The notes below the pieces were generated by a model. That model had not been told where the DNA came from and did no database searches. It saw only the letters and a program-made list of their open reading frames with translations. The position numbers were made by a program, and so were the translations under genes. Shown piece after piece: positions 1 to 7,697 of a stretch of DNA of 29,153 bases. Numbering within the stretch: the first letter of the stretch is position 1; every line of letters begins with the position of its first letter. Source of the DNA: UBA3871 sp002392265. GTDB taxonomy: Bacteria; Bacillota; Clostridia; Peptostreptococcales; Anaerovoracaceae. The stretch is taken from positions 1 through 29,153 of the forward strand of contig CAMOGS010000054.1 of NCBI GenBank assembly GCA_946614255.1, written 5' to 3'.

Positions 1-333
1 GGTTATCTTTCTGAGCTTTCCGAGCGAAAAAACCTGAAATCCGCCGCTGTCGGTAAGTATTGCTCTGTCCCAGTTCATAAATTTGTGAAGTCCACCCGCT
101 TCTCTGATTATTTCGTGACCCGGGCGCAAATACAGATGGTATGTATTCGAAAGAATGATCTGAGCGCCCATCTCTTTAACCTGTTCGGGACGCATCGCCT
201 TTACTGTTGCCTGAGTTCCCACAGGCATAAACACCGGGGTCTGTATATCCCCATGTGGCGTATGCAGCACACCGCGTCTTGCTTTTGATTTTTTGCATTC
301 CTTGATCAACTCGTAAGTTACTGCGTGTTTCAT
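1..333 (-). CDS. tgt: Queuine/preQ1 tRNA-guanine transglycosylase, N-terminal part (cut by window edge)
   Basis: Tgt exchanges guanine at position 34 of tRNAs with GUN anticodons for preQ1, a cytoplasmic step of queuosine synthesis. Only the first 111 codons are present and the rest lies beyond base 1. The visible N-terminus has the family hallmarks: TPVFMPVGTQATVK near residues 32-45, SNTYHLYLRPG near 62-72, and LTDSGGFQVFSL, where Asp95 corresponds to the family's conserved active-site aspartate. The ATG at 333 is preceded by a strong TAAGGAGGAGG ribosome binding site that overlaps the queA stop codon. This indicates tight coupling with queA, the next enzyme of the same pathway. The identity is secure. 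Confidence 0.96.
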   Translation of the reverse strand, partial: MKHAVTYELIKECKKSKARRGVLHTPHGDIQTPVFMPVGTQATVKAMRPEQVKEMGAQIILSNTYHLYLRPGHEIIREAGGLHKFMNWDRAILTDSGGFQVFSLGKLRKIT

Positions 334-347
334 TTGCGTCCTCCTCC

Positions 348-1403
348 TTATAGTATCAAACAGGCATCTCCATAGCTGAAAAATCTGTACTTTTCAGCAA
401 CAGCCGTATTATAAGCCTCTATCATCTTTTCCCTGTCGTAAAGCGCCGAAACGAGCATTAAAAGTGTTGATTTCGGCAAATGGAAATTGGTTATGAGGCT
501 GTCAACCATTTTGAATTTATATCCCGGATAAATAAATATATCTGTGCTGTCACTGCCTGCGCAAAGCTCGTATAATCCGGTTTCGGAATTGAAGGAAGCC
601 GCACTTTCCATAGTTCGCGTGCTGGTGGTACCCACCGAAACAATACGGCCGCCTCCGCGCTTTGCATCATTTATAATTCGCGCATTTTCCTCGTCGATTT
701 CGTATTCCTCGAAATGCATATGATGTTCTTCAACCTTGTCGACTTTTACGGGTCGGAAGGTTCCTATCCCCACATGAAGCGTCACAAATGCAAGATTCAC
801 GCCTTTCGCACGTGCCTTTTCAAGTATCTCGTTTGTAAAGTGAAGTCCCGCCGTCGGAGCAGCTACAGAGCCTTCGTACTTTGCATATACAGTCTGATAT
901 CTTTCTCTGTCTTCCTTTTCGGCGGCTCTTTCGATATATGGAGGCAGTGGCATACTGCCTATTTCCTCGAGGCGTTCAATAAAAACCCCATCGTATTCAA
1001 AGCGAACATGTCTGGTGCCATCCTCACCGTAGCCTGTGACAACAGCCTCAAACCTTTGCATGTTCTCCGCGTTAAAGACTACTCTGTCCCCTTCTTTCAT
1101 TTTACGTCCGGGACGTACCATGGTTTCCCATACATCACCCTCTAAACGCTTTATCAGGAGAAACTCTATTTTTGCACCCGTTTCTGCCTTTGTGCCATAA
1201 AGCCTTGCCGGAATTACCTTTGAATTGTTCATAACCAGACAGTCACCGGGATTTAAATAATCCACCACGTCAAAAAAGTGCTTGTGCTCAATTTCTCCGC
1301 TATCCCTGTGAATAACCATGAGTCTGCTCATATCGCGTTTTTCTGCAGGCTTTTGAGCTATCAGTTCCTCCGGCAGATAATAATCAAAATCATTTACGTT
1401 CAT
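348..1403 (-). CDS. queA: S-adenosylmethionine:tRNA ribosyltransferase-isomerase QueA
   Basis: QueA transfers and isomerises the ribosyl part of SAM onto 7-aminomethyl-7-deazaguanine in tRNA, giving epoxyqueuosine. The 351 residues match the usual family length. Conserved stretches are visible: DYYLPEELIAQKP at the N-terminus, NNSKVIPARL near 60, SVAAPTAGLHFT near 180, HVGIGTFRPV near 210, and ITNFHLPKSTLLMLVSA near the C-terminus. It lies 14 nt upstream of tgt, and the tgt ribosome binding site overlaps its stop codon. The start at 1403 gives the normal family N-terminus, although the nearest purine-rich site (AAGGAAA) is about 12 nt away, which is long. It follows the spoIID-like gene after a 77-nt gap and probably belongs to the same transcript. 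Confidence 0.96.
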   Translation of the reverse strand: MNVNDFDYYLPEELIAQKPAEKRDMSRLMVIHRDSGEIEHKHFFDVVDYLNPGDCLVMNNSKVIPARLYGTKAETGAKIEFLLIKRLEGDVWETMVRPGRKMKEGDRVVFNAENMQRFEAVVTGYGEDGTRHVRFEYDGVFIERLEEIGSMPLPPYIERAAEKEDRERYQTVYAKYEGSVAAPTAGLHFTNEILEKARAKGVNLAFVTLHVGIGTFRPVKVDKVEEHHMHFEEYEIDEENARIINDAKRGGGRIVSVGTTSTRTMESAASFNSETGLYELCAGSDSTDIFIYPGYKFKMVDSLITNFHLPKSTLLMLVSALYDREKMIEAYNTAVAEKYRFFSYGDACLIL

Positions 1404-1480
1404 CTATTATAAAATTTCCTTTTCTTCCTTTTCGCGTTATTCGCTCATTTTCGTTTATACGTATTAATGTTTACCCGTTT

Positions 1481-3058
1481 TTATCTGATTTCAATTCCCG
1501 TATAATAATATTTCAGGATTTGATCGTAGCTCCAACCGAGTTTCCCCATGGCAATTGCGCCATCCTGCTGCATTCCGATGCCGTGTCCGTATCCGAGTCC
1601 CACGATTCTCAGACTGCCTGACGTTTCGTTCAGACTTCCCTCCACCGTGGTTATCGTCATATAGTCGCTTGATCCTGCATCGCCGTTTGGTTTTGCGATC
1701 GTCCCGGTATCGTTTATCAAATATTTATCACCCGCAGCGTTTACAGCATATATGCCAACGCCGCTGTCCGCATACACTTTTTTTGCTTCGCCTCCGGCGC
1801 CGATTACATAAACCTCGTCGGCCTTTATCTGCCCTGAGGAGCCATTAGCACCCAGCATAAAAAGCTCTTTCAGCATCAAAACTCCCTTTGCTGCCGCATC
1901 TTCCGGCGTTTCCGTTTCCCTGACAGGAATGCTGCCATCCTCACCTACATCCACATACTTTACAGCTCCGTTAAACCTGAAAAGATTCGACTTCACATCG
2001 CTACTGCCGAAAAAGCTTCGGATAGTATATTTGCTGTACGATGCACTCCCCTCGGTTCCCGTAAATGTAATTTCTTTTACGTTTCCGTTATCGGCAAGTC
2101 CTGTAATTTCAACTTTTGTCAGTGTTCCAACATTTTTCCCGTCCGCTGCGAGCCTGCTTTCAAGCTCACTAAACGAGTAGGTCTTTTCCCACAGATAAGG
2201 TTGGCAGTACGGATCCGGCACCGCTCTCAGATACCCCAGCCTGCTGCTCCAGACATCCTCCACATTCTGAGTGTAGCCTCCGCTGTTTTTTGCATAATAA
2301 GCCATTACAGGCTTTCCCTCATAATATATGCACTGGCCTGCTGTTTCTGAAGCCGCTCTGTTGCATGCTTCACTTTCACTCTTTAACCCTCTGTATACTT
2401 GACAGTGCGTGGACGGGCACACATCAAATCCGTAGGAAGCGTGATTACCGCCTTCCAGCGCAGAAACCAAAGCATAGCTTCTGGCCGCAACAGCCTGTGC
2501 TTTTATTGTTTCCATCGGGCTGCTGCTGCCAATTTCACTCGGCAGTACTCCGCATACATATTGGTCTATGTTCACCGCATTTATGATGTTAATTTTATCG
2601 CTGCCGCTTGGAGTAAACATCACACCGCCGTGGTACATCGTACCGTCTATGCTTATTGAATATCCTTCATTATAAAAAAGCGGCAGTATCATGTTTTCTG
2701 TTGTCATCCCCGATAAAACCGTATCGCCCGTAGCAATGTCCTTTACGGATACCTCCCCACCGTTTACAGCTATTTCAAGCTCAGTAGCGGAAACAGTCTG
2801 CAGCACAGGCATATTCCCATTCGAAGAATAGTTTGCAACACAAAACCCGCCATCGCAGCCAACAGTAAATCGGCTGACAGCGGTACTGCCATATTTCAGA
2901 CCAACCTTTATGGTCTGTCCCATATGAACCTCAGTCTGCTCACCGGCCTCCGCAAATACGTGCACGGTACACAAAAGCGTGCACATGAGCACAGCTAAAA
3001 GGCAGCAAACAGAACGTTTAAATTGGCTGTTTGATACTTTTTCCGGAATCATAAGCAT
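1481..3058 (-). CDS. SpoIID/LytB-domain secreted protein
   Basis: The SpoIID/LytB family includes SpoIID, a lytic transglycosylase that cleaves denuded glycan strands during engulfment, and LytB, a modifier of the amidase LytC. The 525-residue protein begins with a basic segment and a hydrophobic stretch near residues 18-36 (CCLLAVLMCTLLCTVHVFA), a signal peptide or membrane anchor. The SpoIID core starts near residue 165 with GVLPSEIGSSSPMETIKAQ, which holds the conserved glutamate, followed by AARSYAL. AYYAKNSGGYTQNVEDVW and the C-terminal GYGHGIGMQQDGAIAMGK are also typical. It is longer than classical SpoIID (about 340 residues) because of an extra N-terminal region and an insertion near 370-450. 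The start is uncertain: ATGs at 3058 and 3052 both lack a good ribosome binding site. It lies 19 nt after ruvB. A role in sporulation rather than vegetative wall turnover is inference. Confidence 0.9.
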   Translation of the reverse strand: MLMIPEKVSNSQFKRSVCCLLAVLMCTLLCTVHVFAEAGEQTEVHMGQTIKVGLKYGSTAVSRFTVGCDGGFCVANYSSNGNMPVLQTVSATELEIAVNGGEVSVKDIATGDTVLSGMTTENMILPLFYNEGYSISIDGTMYHGGVMFTPSGSDKINIINAVNIDQYVCGVLPSEIGSSSPMETIKAQAVAARSYALVSALEGGNHASYGFDVCPSTHCQVYRGLKSESEACNRAASETAGQCIYYEGKPVMAYYAKNSGGYTQNVEDVWSSRLGYLRAVPDPYCQPYLWEKTYSFSELESRLAADGKNVGTLTKVEITGLADNGNVKEITFTGTEGSASYSKYTIRSFFGSSDVKSNLFRFNGAVKYVDVGEDGSIPVRETETPEDAAAKGVLMLKELFMLGANGSSGQIKADEVYVIGAGGEAKKVYADSGVGIYAVNAAGDKYLINDTGTIAKPNGDAGSSDYMTITTVEGSLNETSGSLRIVGLGYGHGIGMQQDGAIAMGKLGWSYDQILKYYYTGIEIR

Positions 3059-3077
3059 ACTATAACATAAAAGAATA

Positions 3078-4109
3078 TTATAAGTCCAGACTTACCTGAT
3101 CCTGAAATGCATTCTCCGGAGGAGTTATGCCGAGATGACGATAAGCCTTTTCCGATACCATTCTGCCCTTTTGCGTGCGATGAAGCAGACCGGCCTGTAT
3201 CAGATAAGGTTCGTGAGCGTCCTCAATAGTTATTCTTTCCTCTCCTATGGAAGCTGCTATTGTATCTATGCCCACAGGGCCACCGCCAAATCTTGTGATG
3301 ATAGTGCGCAGCACTTCTCTATCGAGGTGCTCGAGTCCGAGCGCATCGACACCCATGGCATCAAGCGCCAGCCTGGTGATTTCAATATCAATCCTGCCGT
3401 TACCCTTTACCTGAGCAAAGTCTCTGACGCGCTTTAAGAAGCGGTTTGCAACTCTCGGTGTTCCTCGCGATCTTTTCGCCATTTCGGAAAGCGATTCCGA
3501 ATCAATCTCCACATCGAGTATGCTTGCAGTACGCTTTAATATTGTCTTTAACTCATCCTCAGTATAAAGCTCGAACTTTGAAAGTACACCGAAACGGTCT
3601 CTGAGCGGAGCGGAGAGACTCCCTGCGCGTGTAGTCGCTCCAATGAGCGTGAACTTTGCAAGGTCAAGTCTGATTGAACGTGCTGATGGTCCCTTTCCGA
3701 TTATTATGTCTATGGCATAGTCTTCCATAGCCGAATACAGCACTTCCTCAACCGAGCGGTTAAGTCTGTGAATTTCGTCTATAAAAAGGACATCATTTTC
3801 GTTTAAATTTGTCAGTATTGCGGCGAGGTCGCCTGCCCTGCCTATTGCGGGGCCCGATGTGATTCGGATGTCAACTCCGAGCTCATTTGCGATGATTCCG
3901 GCCAGCGTGGTCTTTCCAAGTCCCGGAGGACCGTAGAAAAGAACATGGTCGAGAGGCTCCTTTCTGGCCTTTGCCGCTTCAATATATACTTTTAAATTTT
4001 CCGTTACATCCTTTTGGCCTATGTATTCGCTGAGATACTGCGGACGCAGTGTCAGCTCAGTTTCATTGTCAGCCATGTTAAGATGAGTGTCTGTAAATCT
4101 TTCGTCCAT
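3078..4109 (-). CDS. ruvB: Holliday junction branch-migration ATPase RuvB
   Basis: RuvB is the hexameric AAA+ motor that, with RuvA, drives branch migration of Holliday junctions in recombinational repair. The length of 343 residues is typical. Walker A GPPGLGKTT is at residues 60-68, Walker B FIDEIHRL near 108-115, and the sensor motif GATTRAGSLSAPLRDRFG follows. The C-terminal winged helix includes GGGPVGIDTIAASIGEE. The ATG at 4109 has an AGGAG site that overlaps the ruvA stop (TAGGAG), so ruvA and ruvB are translationally linked. It is the third gene of the ruvC-ruvA-ruvB operon. Confidence 0.97.
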   Translation of the reverse strand: MDERFTDTHLNMADNETELTLRPQYLSEYIGQKDVTENLKVYIEAAKARKEPLDHVLFYGPPGLGKTTLAGIIANELGVDIRITSGPAIGRAGDLAAILTNLNENDVLFIDEIHRLNRSVEEVLYSAMEDYAIDIIIGKGPSARSIRLDLAKFTLIGATTRAGSLSAPLRDRFGVLSKFELYTEDELKTILKRTASILDVEIDSESLSEMAKRSRGTPRVANRFLKRVRDFAQVKGNGRIDIEITRLALDAMGVDALGLEHLDREVLRTIITRFGGGPVGIDTIAASIGEERITIEDAHEPYLIQAGLLHRTQKGRMVSEKAYRHLGITPPENAFQDQVSLDL

Positions 4110-4119
4110 CAGTAAACTC

Positions 4120-4725
4120 CTAGAAAAGCTGTTTCAGAGCCTTTTTGATATACTCTTCACTGGTCAGATCCGTATCCGGAACAGATGCAAGTGCCGATAA
4201 TGCCTCGCTCCTCGAATATCCGAGGGCAACCAGAGCATTTAATGCCTCGCCTTTGGCATTACCGTTACCGCCGTCTGTATTTTCCAATATTTCTCCTGTA
4301 ACAGGATTTACGCCCGAAAGCGGTGCATTAACTTTATCCTTCAGCTCCAGAACGATGCGCTGTGCAGTCTTTTTCCCTATACCGTTTGCCCTGGTCAGCA
4401 TGTCTGCGTCCTCAAAAGCAATTGCCCTGCGGCAGTCGTCTGCAGACATTGCCGAAAGTATTGACATTGCGCCCTTTGCACCTATGCCGCTGACACTTAA
4501 AAGCTTTTTGAAAAGAGACAGTCCTTCGGTATCTGTAAAGCCGTAAAGGCTGACATCATCCTCTCTGACGGCCATATATGTGTACAGCATAACGCTCTGT
4601 CCCTCCGTGCAGGAGTAAACAGGCGAGCTTGCGGGAACAGCTACCTCGTAGCCAATGCCGCCCACATCAATGACTATGCCGTTTTCGGTCTGCATTGCAA
4701 ACCGGCCTTTTAAATAATGTATCAT
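4120..4725 (-). CDS. ruvA: Holliday junction-binding protein RuvA
   Basis: RuvA binds the four-way junction as a tetramer and loads RuvB. The start was set at the ATG at 4725 (MIHYLKGR), giving 201 residues, the usual length. A longer reading from 4782 would overlap ruvC by about 60 nt and has no family support. The chosen start has a good AAGGAAGGG site and overlaps the ruvC stop as ATGA. Visible features are the OB-fold N-terminus (GIVIDVGGIGYEV), the helix-hairpin-helix segments SVSGIGAKGAMSILS and NGIGKKTAQRIVLELKDK, and the C-terminal domain III (ALVALGYSRSEALSAL) that contacts RuvB. Confidence 0.96.
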   Translation of the reverse strand: MIHYLKGRFAMQTENGIVIDVGGIGYEVAVPASSPVYSCTEGQSVMLYTYMAVREDDVSLYGFTDTEGLSLFKKLLSVSGIGAKGAMSILSAMSADDCRRAIAFEDADMLTRANGIGKKTAQRIVLELKDKVNAPLSGVNPVTGEILENTDGGNGNAKGEALNALVALGYSRSEALSALASVPDTDLTSEEYIKKALKQLF

Positions 4726-5228
4726 ATGCCCTTCCTTATCTTTTTCATTCTGTCTGTATATGAACCGCTGTGGCCGTGGCATATCGCCGCCGCCAGTGCA
4801 TCTGCCGTATCATCCGGCTTTGGTACCTTTTCGAGATTCAGAAACATGCGAACCATTTCCTGCATCTGCTTTTTCTCTGCACGACCATATCCCGTCAGAG
4901 CCTGCTTTATCTGGAGAGGCGTGTATTCGTAAACACCGACTCCCGAATTGGCACATGCAAGCATTGCTACACCTCTGGCCTCGCCTACCATGATTGCAGT
5001 TGTGGTATTACTGTTAAAAAACAGCTCTTCGATGCTGGCAACCTCGGGCCGGTATTCGGCTATGATTCCCATCAGTTCGTTATATATGCATTTGAGTCTG
5101 TCCACAGGCTCGAGATCCTTTGATGTGGTGATGGAATCATAGGCAACGGCTTTAAAATGATTGCCCTGCATGTCTATTATTCCCCAACCCATTATGGCAT
5201 AGCCCGGGTCGATTCCTAAAATACGCAT
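4722..5228 (-). CDS. ruvC: Crossover junction endodeoxyribonuclease RuvC
   Basis: RuvC resolves Holliday junctions by paired nicks. Starting from the ATG at 5228, the protein has 168 residues, normal for the family. This start follows a strong GGAGGGAC site, and the upstream in-frame ATG at 5261 lies inside the promoter. The four acidic metal ligands expected for RuvC are visible: Asp7 (GIDPG), Glu67 (SIEELFF), and Asp140 and Asp143 in KPDDTADALAAA. It is the first gene of the operon. Its stop overlaps the ruvA start by 4 nt. The promoter directly upstream carries a dyad resembling a LexA site, so SOS control is likely. Confidence 0.96.
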   Translation of the reverse strand: MRILGIDPGYAIMGWGIIDMQGNHFKAVAYDSITTSKDLEPVDRLKCIYNELMGIIAEYRPEVASIEELFFNSNTTTAIMVGEARGVAMLACANSGVGVYEYTPLQIKQALTGYGRAEKKQMQEMVRMFLNLEKVPKPDDTADALAAAICHGHSGSYTDRMKKIRKGI

Positions 5229-5247
5229 TTTTGTCCCTCCAAAGGAT

Positions 5248-5276
5248 ATTATACAATGCAAACATTTGTTTGTAAA
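5248..5276 (-). promoter_or_regulatory. ruvCAB promoter with LexA-box-like dyad
   Basis: Read on the minus strand: -35 TTTACA (5276-5271), 17-nt spacer, -10 TATAAT (5253-5248). This is nearly consensus sigma-A, and transcription would start only about 12 nt before the ruvC ATG. Inside the spacer lies the dyad CAAACA-TT-TGTTTG (5259-5272). It fits the shape of the Bacillus-type LexA box, CGAAC-N4-GTTCG, with 11 of 14 positions equal to a CGAACATATGTTCG reference form. A repressor bound there would block RNA polymerase. LexA binding is inference. Confidence 0.75.
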
Positions 5277-5310
5277 GGCAAAAAGAAATACGCAAAAAGA
5301 CGCAAAAACA

Positions 5311-5334
5311 ATATATGTACAAATATATGTACAA
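5311..5334. repeat. 12-bp tandem direct repeat between ruvC and argR
   Basis: The 12-mer ATATATGTACAA occurs twice back to back (5311-5322 and 5323-5334), each unit containing the palindrome TGTACA. Just before it, CGCAAAAA occurs twice (5291-5298 and 5301-5308). The repeats sit between the divergent ruvC and argR promoters, so they could be regulator sites or simply AT-rich spacer. No known consensus was recognised. Confidence 0.6.
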
Positions 5335-5349
5335 ATCTTTCAAAATGCC

Positions 5350-5379
5350 TTGATTAAAGCGCTTTCAAAATGGTATAAT
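5350..5379 (+). promoter_or_regulatory. argR promoter with cre-like palindrome
   Basis: -35 TTGATT (5350-5355), 18-nt spacer, -10 TATAAT (5374-5379). The 14-mer TTAAAGCGCTTTCA at 5354-5367 overlaps the -35 and the spacer. It matches the catabolite-responsive element consensus TGWAANCGNTNWCA at every position except the second. Its core AAAGCGCTTT is a perfect palindrome. Control by CcpA is a possibility based on this match only. Confidence 0.65.
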
Positions 5380-5439
5380 CACAAATAGGTGGCTTTTGTG
5401 CCAATTTGAGTAATGTAGCATAGTAGCAAAGGAGAAAAC

Positions 5440-5895
5440 ATGAGGTATTCACGACAGAATAAAATCCTGGATATCATAACCAACAATGAAATCGAAACGC
5501 AGGAAAAGTTAGCGCAAATGTTGAAAGAGAGCGGATTTGAAGTTACGCAGGCAACTATCAGCAGAGATATCCGCGAACTTCAGCTGGTAAAGATCCTTAC
5601 ACCTGAAGGCAAGTATAAATACGCAGTCAGCGCCAGCCAGGACATGCCTGTTACCAACAGGTTTATACAAATTTTCAGAGGAACGGTTCGTTCTGTTGCT
5701 TCTTCCGGCAATATCATTGTTGTGAAGACTCTTTCAGGCTGTGCAAACGCAGCGGCCGAAGCCATTGACAATATCAATCTTAATCACACTGTCGGTTCCG
5801 TTGCAGGCGACAATACAATATTCATTCTTGTTGACGACCCCGCTAATGTTGAGGGACTCGTACGCCAGTTAAACGAAACTATGGCTTCTAATTAA
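5440..5895 (+). CDS. argR: Arginine repressor ArgR/AhrC
   Basis: ArgR hexamers bind ARG boxes with L-arginine as corepressor and control arginine synthesis and breakdown. The 151 residues match the family. The N-terminal winged helix-turn-helix includes TQATISRDIRELQLVK near residues 36-51. The C-terminal oligomerisation and arginine-binding domain includes GTVRSVASSGNIIVVKT and the GDNTIFILV signature near 128-137. The ATG at 5440 has an AAAGGAG site. It lies directly upstream of recN, the usual Firmicutes arrangement. No clear ARG box was seen in its own promoter region. Confidence 0.96.
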   Translation: MRYSRQNKILDIITNNEIETQEKLAQMLKESGFEVTQATISRDIRELQLVKILTPEGKYKYAVSASQDMPVTNRFIQIFRGTVRSVASSGNIIVVKTLSGCANAAAEAIDNINLNHTVGSVAGDNTIFILVDDPANVEGLVRQLNETMASN

Positions 5896-5904
5896 TGTAA
5901 ACTT

Positions 5905-5928
5905 AATGACCGGCTCTCCGGTCATTTT
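5905..5928 (+). terminator. Stem-loop between argR and recN
   Basis: A perfect 9-bp stem AATGACCGG-CTCT-CCGGTCATT (5905-5926) ends in a short T run (TTTT) and stands 9 nt after the argR stop. The U tract is short, so it may reduce rather than stop transcription into recN, or protect an mRNA end. Confidence 0.5.
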
Positions 5929-5944
5929 AACGTAAGAGGTTTTT

Positions 5945-7594
5945 ATGATTTCATATATCAGCATAAAGGATTTCGCCATAATTGAAAATTGTGAAGTCGA
6001 GTTTAAAAAAGGCCTTAATATCATCACCGGTGAAACCGGTTCGGGTAAATCAATCGTCATAGAGGCAATCAGTCTCGCACTCGGTGCCAGAGCCGACAGC
6101 AGCTTTGTTCGCACAGGCGCCGATAAAGCCGTAGTCCAGATTGCAGGCGACCTGGACGGTGAAGATATAGTAATAACCAGAGAAGTCAGCGCTTCCGGTA
6201 AAAATCTTTGCAAGCTTAATGGCCGTGTCGTTACACTTGCTGAACTTTCTACCTATTGTAAAAGGCTGGCTGACATACATGGTCAGTACGATCATCAGTC
6301 GCTTCTTAATCCGGAGTATCACATCCGCCTGATTGACCTTTTCCATGCGGATGAAATCGCACCTGTAGCCCAGATGGTCGCAAGACTCTATGATGGTTAT
6401 GTCAAAACCTCGGCGAGCCTTAAAAAGCTCCTTCAAAGCGCTGCCGATGCGGATAAAAAACGTGACTTTATGAAATTTCAGCTCGAAGAAATTCGTTCAG
6501 CAAAGCTGATTTCGGGCGAAGATGCAGAGCTTTCCGAAAGAATTACGCTGCTTCAAAACAGCGAGCGACTGTATCAGGTCCTTTCGAGAGCTTATGATGC
6601 ACTCTACGAATCGGAACCTTCCACTATAGATTCTCTCGAAACCGTGGCTAAAGAGCTCGAAGGGATATCCGGCTTTTCAGGCGCTATCTCTGCCCTGTCC
6701 GAACGCATATCATCACTCTGCTATGAGCTCGACGATATCGCCCATGAAATCCGTTCGGAGCGTGACGATATGGTATTTTCACAGGAAGAGCTTGACGAAT
6801 GCATTGAGCGATATGAACTGATTCAAAACTTAAAACGCAAATACGGAAACGAATTCCTTGACGGCGGAATTACTCCGGGCAGTATAGAAGCGGTCAATAA
6901 TTTTGCGGACACAATCGAAGCAGAGCTAAAGGATGTTGAAAACTCGGATCATCTGAAGTCAGAGCTCGAGGCTCAGCTTGAAACCATAAATGCCCAGCTG
7001 CAGCTTGCAAGTGAAAGGCTCTCTACCCTTCGCCACGAATCAGCTGCAGATTTAATAAAGCGGATTACCGAGCAGCTAAAGGACCTCAATTTCAACAATT
7101 CGCAGCTGGATATTGAGTTTACAAAGCTTGACAGCTTTACCGAAAGCGGGACGGATACGGTTGTTTTCATGATCAGCACGAATTTGGGCGAGCCGCTGAA
7201 GCCTCTTAACAAAATAGCTTCGGGCGGTGAAATGAGCCGCATAATGCTCGCTTTCAAAAAAATAATCGCCGACTACGACGACATTCCTACCCTGATTTTT
7301 GACGAAATAGATTCCGGAATATCCGGGATCGCCGCTTCCGTAGTCGGAAAGAAATTAAAGGAGATTGCCGAGAATCACCAGATTATATGTATCACTCACC
7401 TGCCGCAGATCGCCGCATGCGGGCACAGTAATTACCGCATTTCAAAGGAAACTGCGGGCGGTACTACAAAAACAACAATCAGCAGACTTTCAAAGGATGA
7501 AACCGTGAAAGAGATTGCAAGACTTCTCGGTGGTGCAAACATAACGGACACAACACTTAAATCTGCGGAGGAACTTCTCGCAGCATCGAAATAA
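5945..7594 (+). CDS. recN: DNA repair ATPase RecN
   Basis: RecN is an SMC-like ATPase recruited early to double-strand breaks. Walker A GETGSGKS is at residues 29-36. Next comes a long helical region with coiled-coil character (about 160-370), then the ABC signature region with ASGGEMSRIMLAF near 425, Walker B TLIFDEIDSG near 450, and the H-loop ICITHLPQIA near 482. The 549 residues are normal for the family. The ATG at 5945 follows an AAGAGG site and sits 49 nt after argR. No LexA-like site was seen directly upstream, so expression probably depends on the argR promoter. Confidence 0.96.
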   Translation: MISYISIKDFAIIENCEVEFKKGLNIITGETGSGKSIVIEAISLALGARADSSFVRTGADKAVVQIAGDLDGEDIVITREVSASGKNLCKLNGRVVTLAELSTYCKRLADIHGQYDHQSLLNPEYHIRLIDLFHADEIAPVAQMVARLYDGYVKTSASLKKLLQSAADADKKRDFMKFQLEEIRSAKLISGEDAELSERITLLQNSERLYQVLSRAYDALYESEPSTIDSLETVAKELEGISGFSGAISALSERISSLCYELDDIAHEIRSERDDMVFSQEELDECIERYELIQNLKRKYGNEFLDGGITPGSIEAVNNFADTIEAELKDVENSDHLKSELEAQLETINAQLQLASERLSTLRHESAADLIKRITEQLKDLNFNNSQLDIEFTKLDSFTESGTDTVVFMISTNLGEPLKPLNKIASGGEMSRIMLAFKKIIADYDDIPTLIFDEIDSGISGIAASVVGKKLKEIAENHQIICITHLPQIAACGHSNYRISKETAGGTTKTTISRLSKDETVKEIARLLGGANITDTTLKSAEELLAASK

Positions 7595-7644
7595 ATCGAA
7601 AAAATAGATTTTTCACAGATACACAGATATATAGGCAGTTTTTA

Positions 7645-7674
7645 TTGGAAGTATATTAGCTGCCCCCATATATA
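7645..7674 (+). promoter_or_regulatory. Possible promoter of the first chemoreceptor
   Basis: TTGGAA (7645-7650), 18-nt spacer and TATATA (7669-7674) form a weak sigma-A-like promoter 23 nt before the ATG. No flagellar sigma factor promoter was recognised. The same stretch contains GGCAG and CTGCC arms that could form a loose hairpin. Confidence 0.35.
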
Positions 7675-7697
7675 AACTTAAAGGAGGACAACTATTC

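Noticed and set aside
714..1145. Open frame of 143 codons opposite queA.
   Set aside because: It is a shadow of the queA coding strand with no ribosome binding site and no recognisable domain.
7595..7697. Possible c-di-GMP riboswitch before the first chemoreceptor.
   Set aside because: The conserved GEMM core and tetraloop receptor sequences are absent; the gap holds only weak hairpins and a ribosome binding site.
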